From positions 1 to 64,000 of the forward strand of contig JAWSVB010000004.1 of NCBI GenBank assembly GCA_033852135.1: a stretch of 64,000 nucleotides of DNA. Direction: 5' to 3'. A model generated the notes under the pieces. The model saw only the letters and a program-made list of their open reading frames with translations, was not told where the DNA came from and searched no databases. Each line of letters opens with the position of its first letter. Position 1 is the first letter of the stretch. The position numbers and the translations under genes were made by a program. This document shows, piece by piece, positions 63,781-64,000 of this stretch. This DNA comes from QZLE01 sp033852135 (GTDB taxonomy: Bacteria > Pseudomonadota > Gammaproteobacteria > QZLD01).

Positions 63781-64000
63781 CTACTTCTTCGGCTGTCTTA
63801 AAATTGAGATCCCTTTAAGCAGATTAATCGCCTCATTTAAAGCGTAATCCTTAATGACTAAATCTGTTTTGTCACCGGAATCAGTGGCGTTACTTACCCC
63901 CCCTGAATCTTTCTTATCAGAACTCTTTTTTGCATTACCATTTTTCAAGTGTCCCGCTAAATCAGCTTCTTTCACTACACCAACAGATGAAGACACTTTT
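63781..64000 (-). CDS. ctpA: C-terminal end of carboxyl-terminal processing protease (partial)
   Basis: The last 70 or so residues of a gene that starts beyond the window. EADLAGHL followed by an Lys/Asp/Ser-rich linker and DYALNEAINLLKGISIL fits the C-terminus of S41 peptidases (CtpA/Prc type), and yibQ follows, the usual order. The internal GTG at 63996 is not the start; the frame is open to the window edge. The catalytic domain is not visible. Confidence 0.7.
   Translation of the reverse strand, partial: KVSSSVGVVKEADLAGHLKNGNAKKSSDKKDSGGVSNATDSGDKTDLVIKDYALNEAINLLKGISILRQPKK

Overview
This window is an AT-rich, densely coded stretch of a gammaproteobacterial chromosome. The assignment rests on gene content and order: thiS-thiG-trmB, fmdB-aspS, yebC-ruvC-ruvA-ruvB, a gamma carbonic anhydrase beside prlC, three-subunit pntAA-pntAB-pntB, ubiD, priA, and ctpA followed by a yibQ-type deacetylase. 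I cannot name the genus. A poly(hydroxyalkanoate) synthase, a squalene-synthase-type enzyme, vitamin B12 uptake genes and an unusually large set of signalling proteins suggest a free-living, probably aquatic, heterotroph. I see no tRNA, rRNA, CRISPR array, insertion sequence or complete prophage.

Layout. 1-2750: a large secreted-effector-like or phage-like protein with the zinc-peptidase M15 motifs split by about 380 residues. 2830-8300: a hybrid histidine kinase and a divergent response regulator. 8380-12870: leftward genes for a DTW protein, a BtuF-like protein, a CobC-like phosphatase, TrmB, ThiG and ThiS. 12940-24930: an SDR, fmdB-aspS, then a leftward five-gene branched-chain amino-acid-type ABC transporter, then yebC-ruvCAB. 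25070-28630: two cyclic-di-GMP-type proteins, both with degenerate catalytic motifs. 28660-32570: a leftward MFS/nitroreductase/hydrolase cassette with a divergent LysR gene. 32670-37740: gamma carbonic anhydrase, prlC, an orphan gene and ubiD. 38100-42020: a CHASE-PAS-PAS-PAS protein with no output domain, followed by a REC-REC-kinase with no sensor. 42200-47230: squalene/phytoene synthase, mlaA and the pnt operon. 47450-50090: a methyltransferase, a lipoprotein with a Cys-His-Asp triad and a cation-efflux protein. 50220-52300: btuB under a cobalamin riboswitch. 52420-54940: a subtilase with a C-terminal sorting tail, preceded by a lipoprotein that is a free-standing copy of its propeptide. 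55050-56750: phaC. 56955-62860: priA, then a cassette resembling the accessory genes of exosortase-A/PEP-CTERM systems. 62950-64000: yibQ-type deacetylase and the end of ctpA.

How the parts connect. B12 capture is represented by btuB, btuF and a CobC-like phosphatase in two separate loci; only btuB shows a riboswitch. Signalling is concentrated in six proteins, several of which look like receptors or adaptors rather than enzymes. The most unusual items are the split-motif M15 protein, the subtilase paired with a propeptide-like lipoprotein, the exosortase-type accessory cassette without an exosortase in view, the split sensor/kinase pair, and a candidate small RNA near 9.1 kb. Start codons were moved from the longest reading frame where a ribosome-binding site or family length favoured it; each case is noted.
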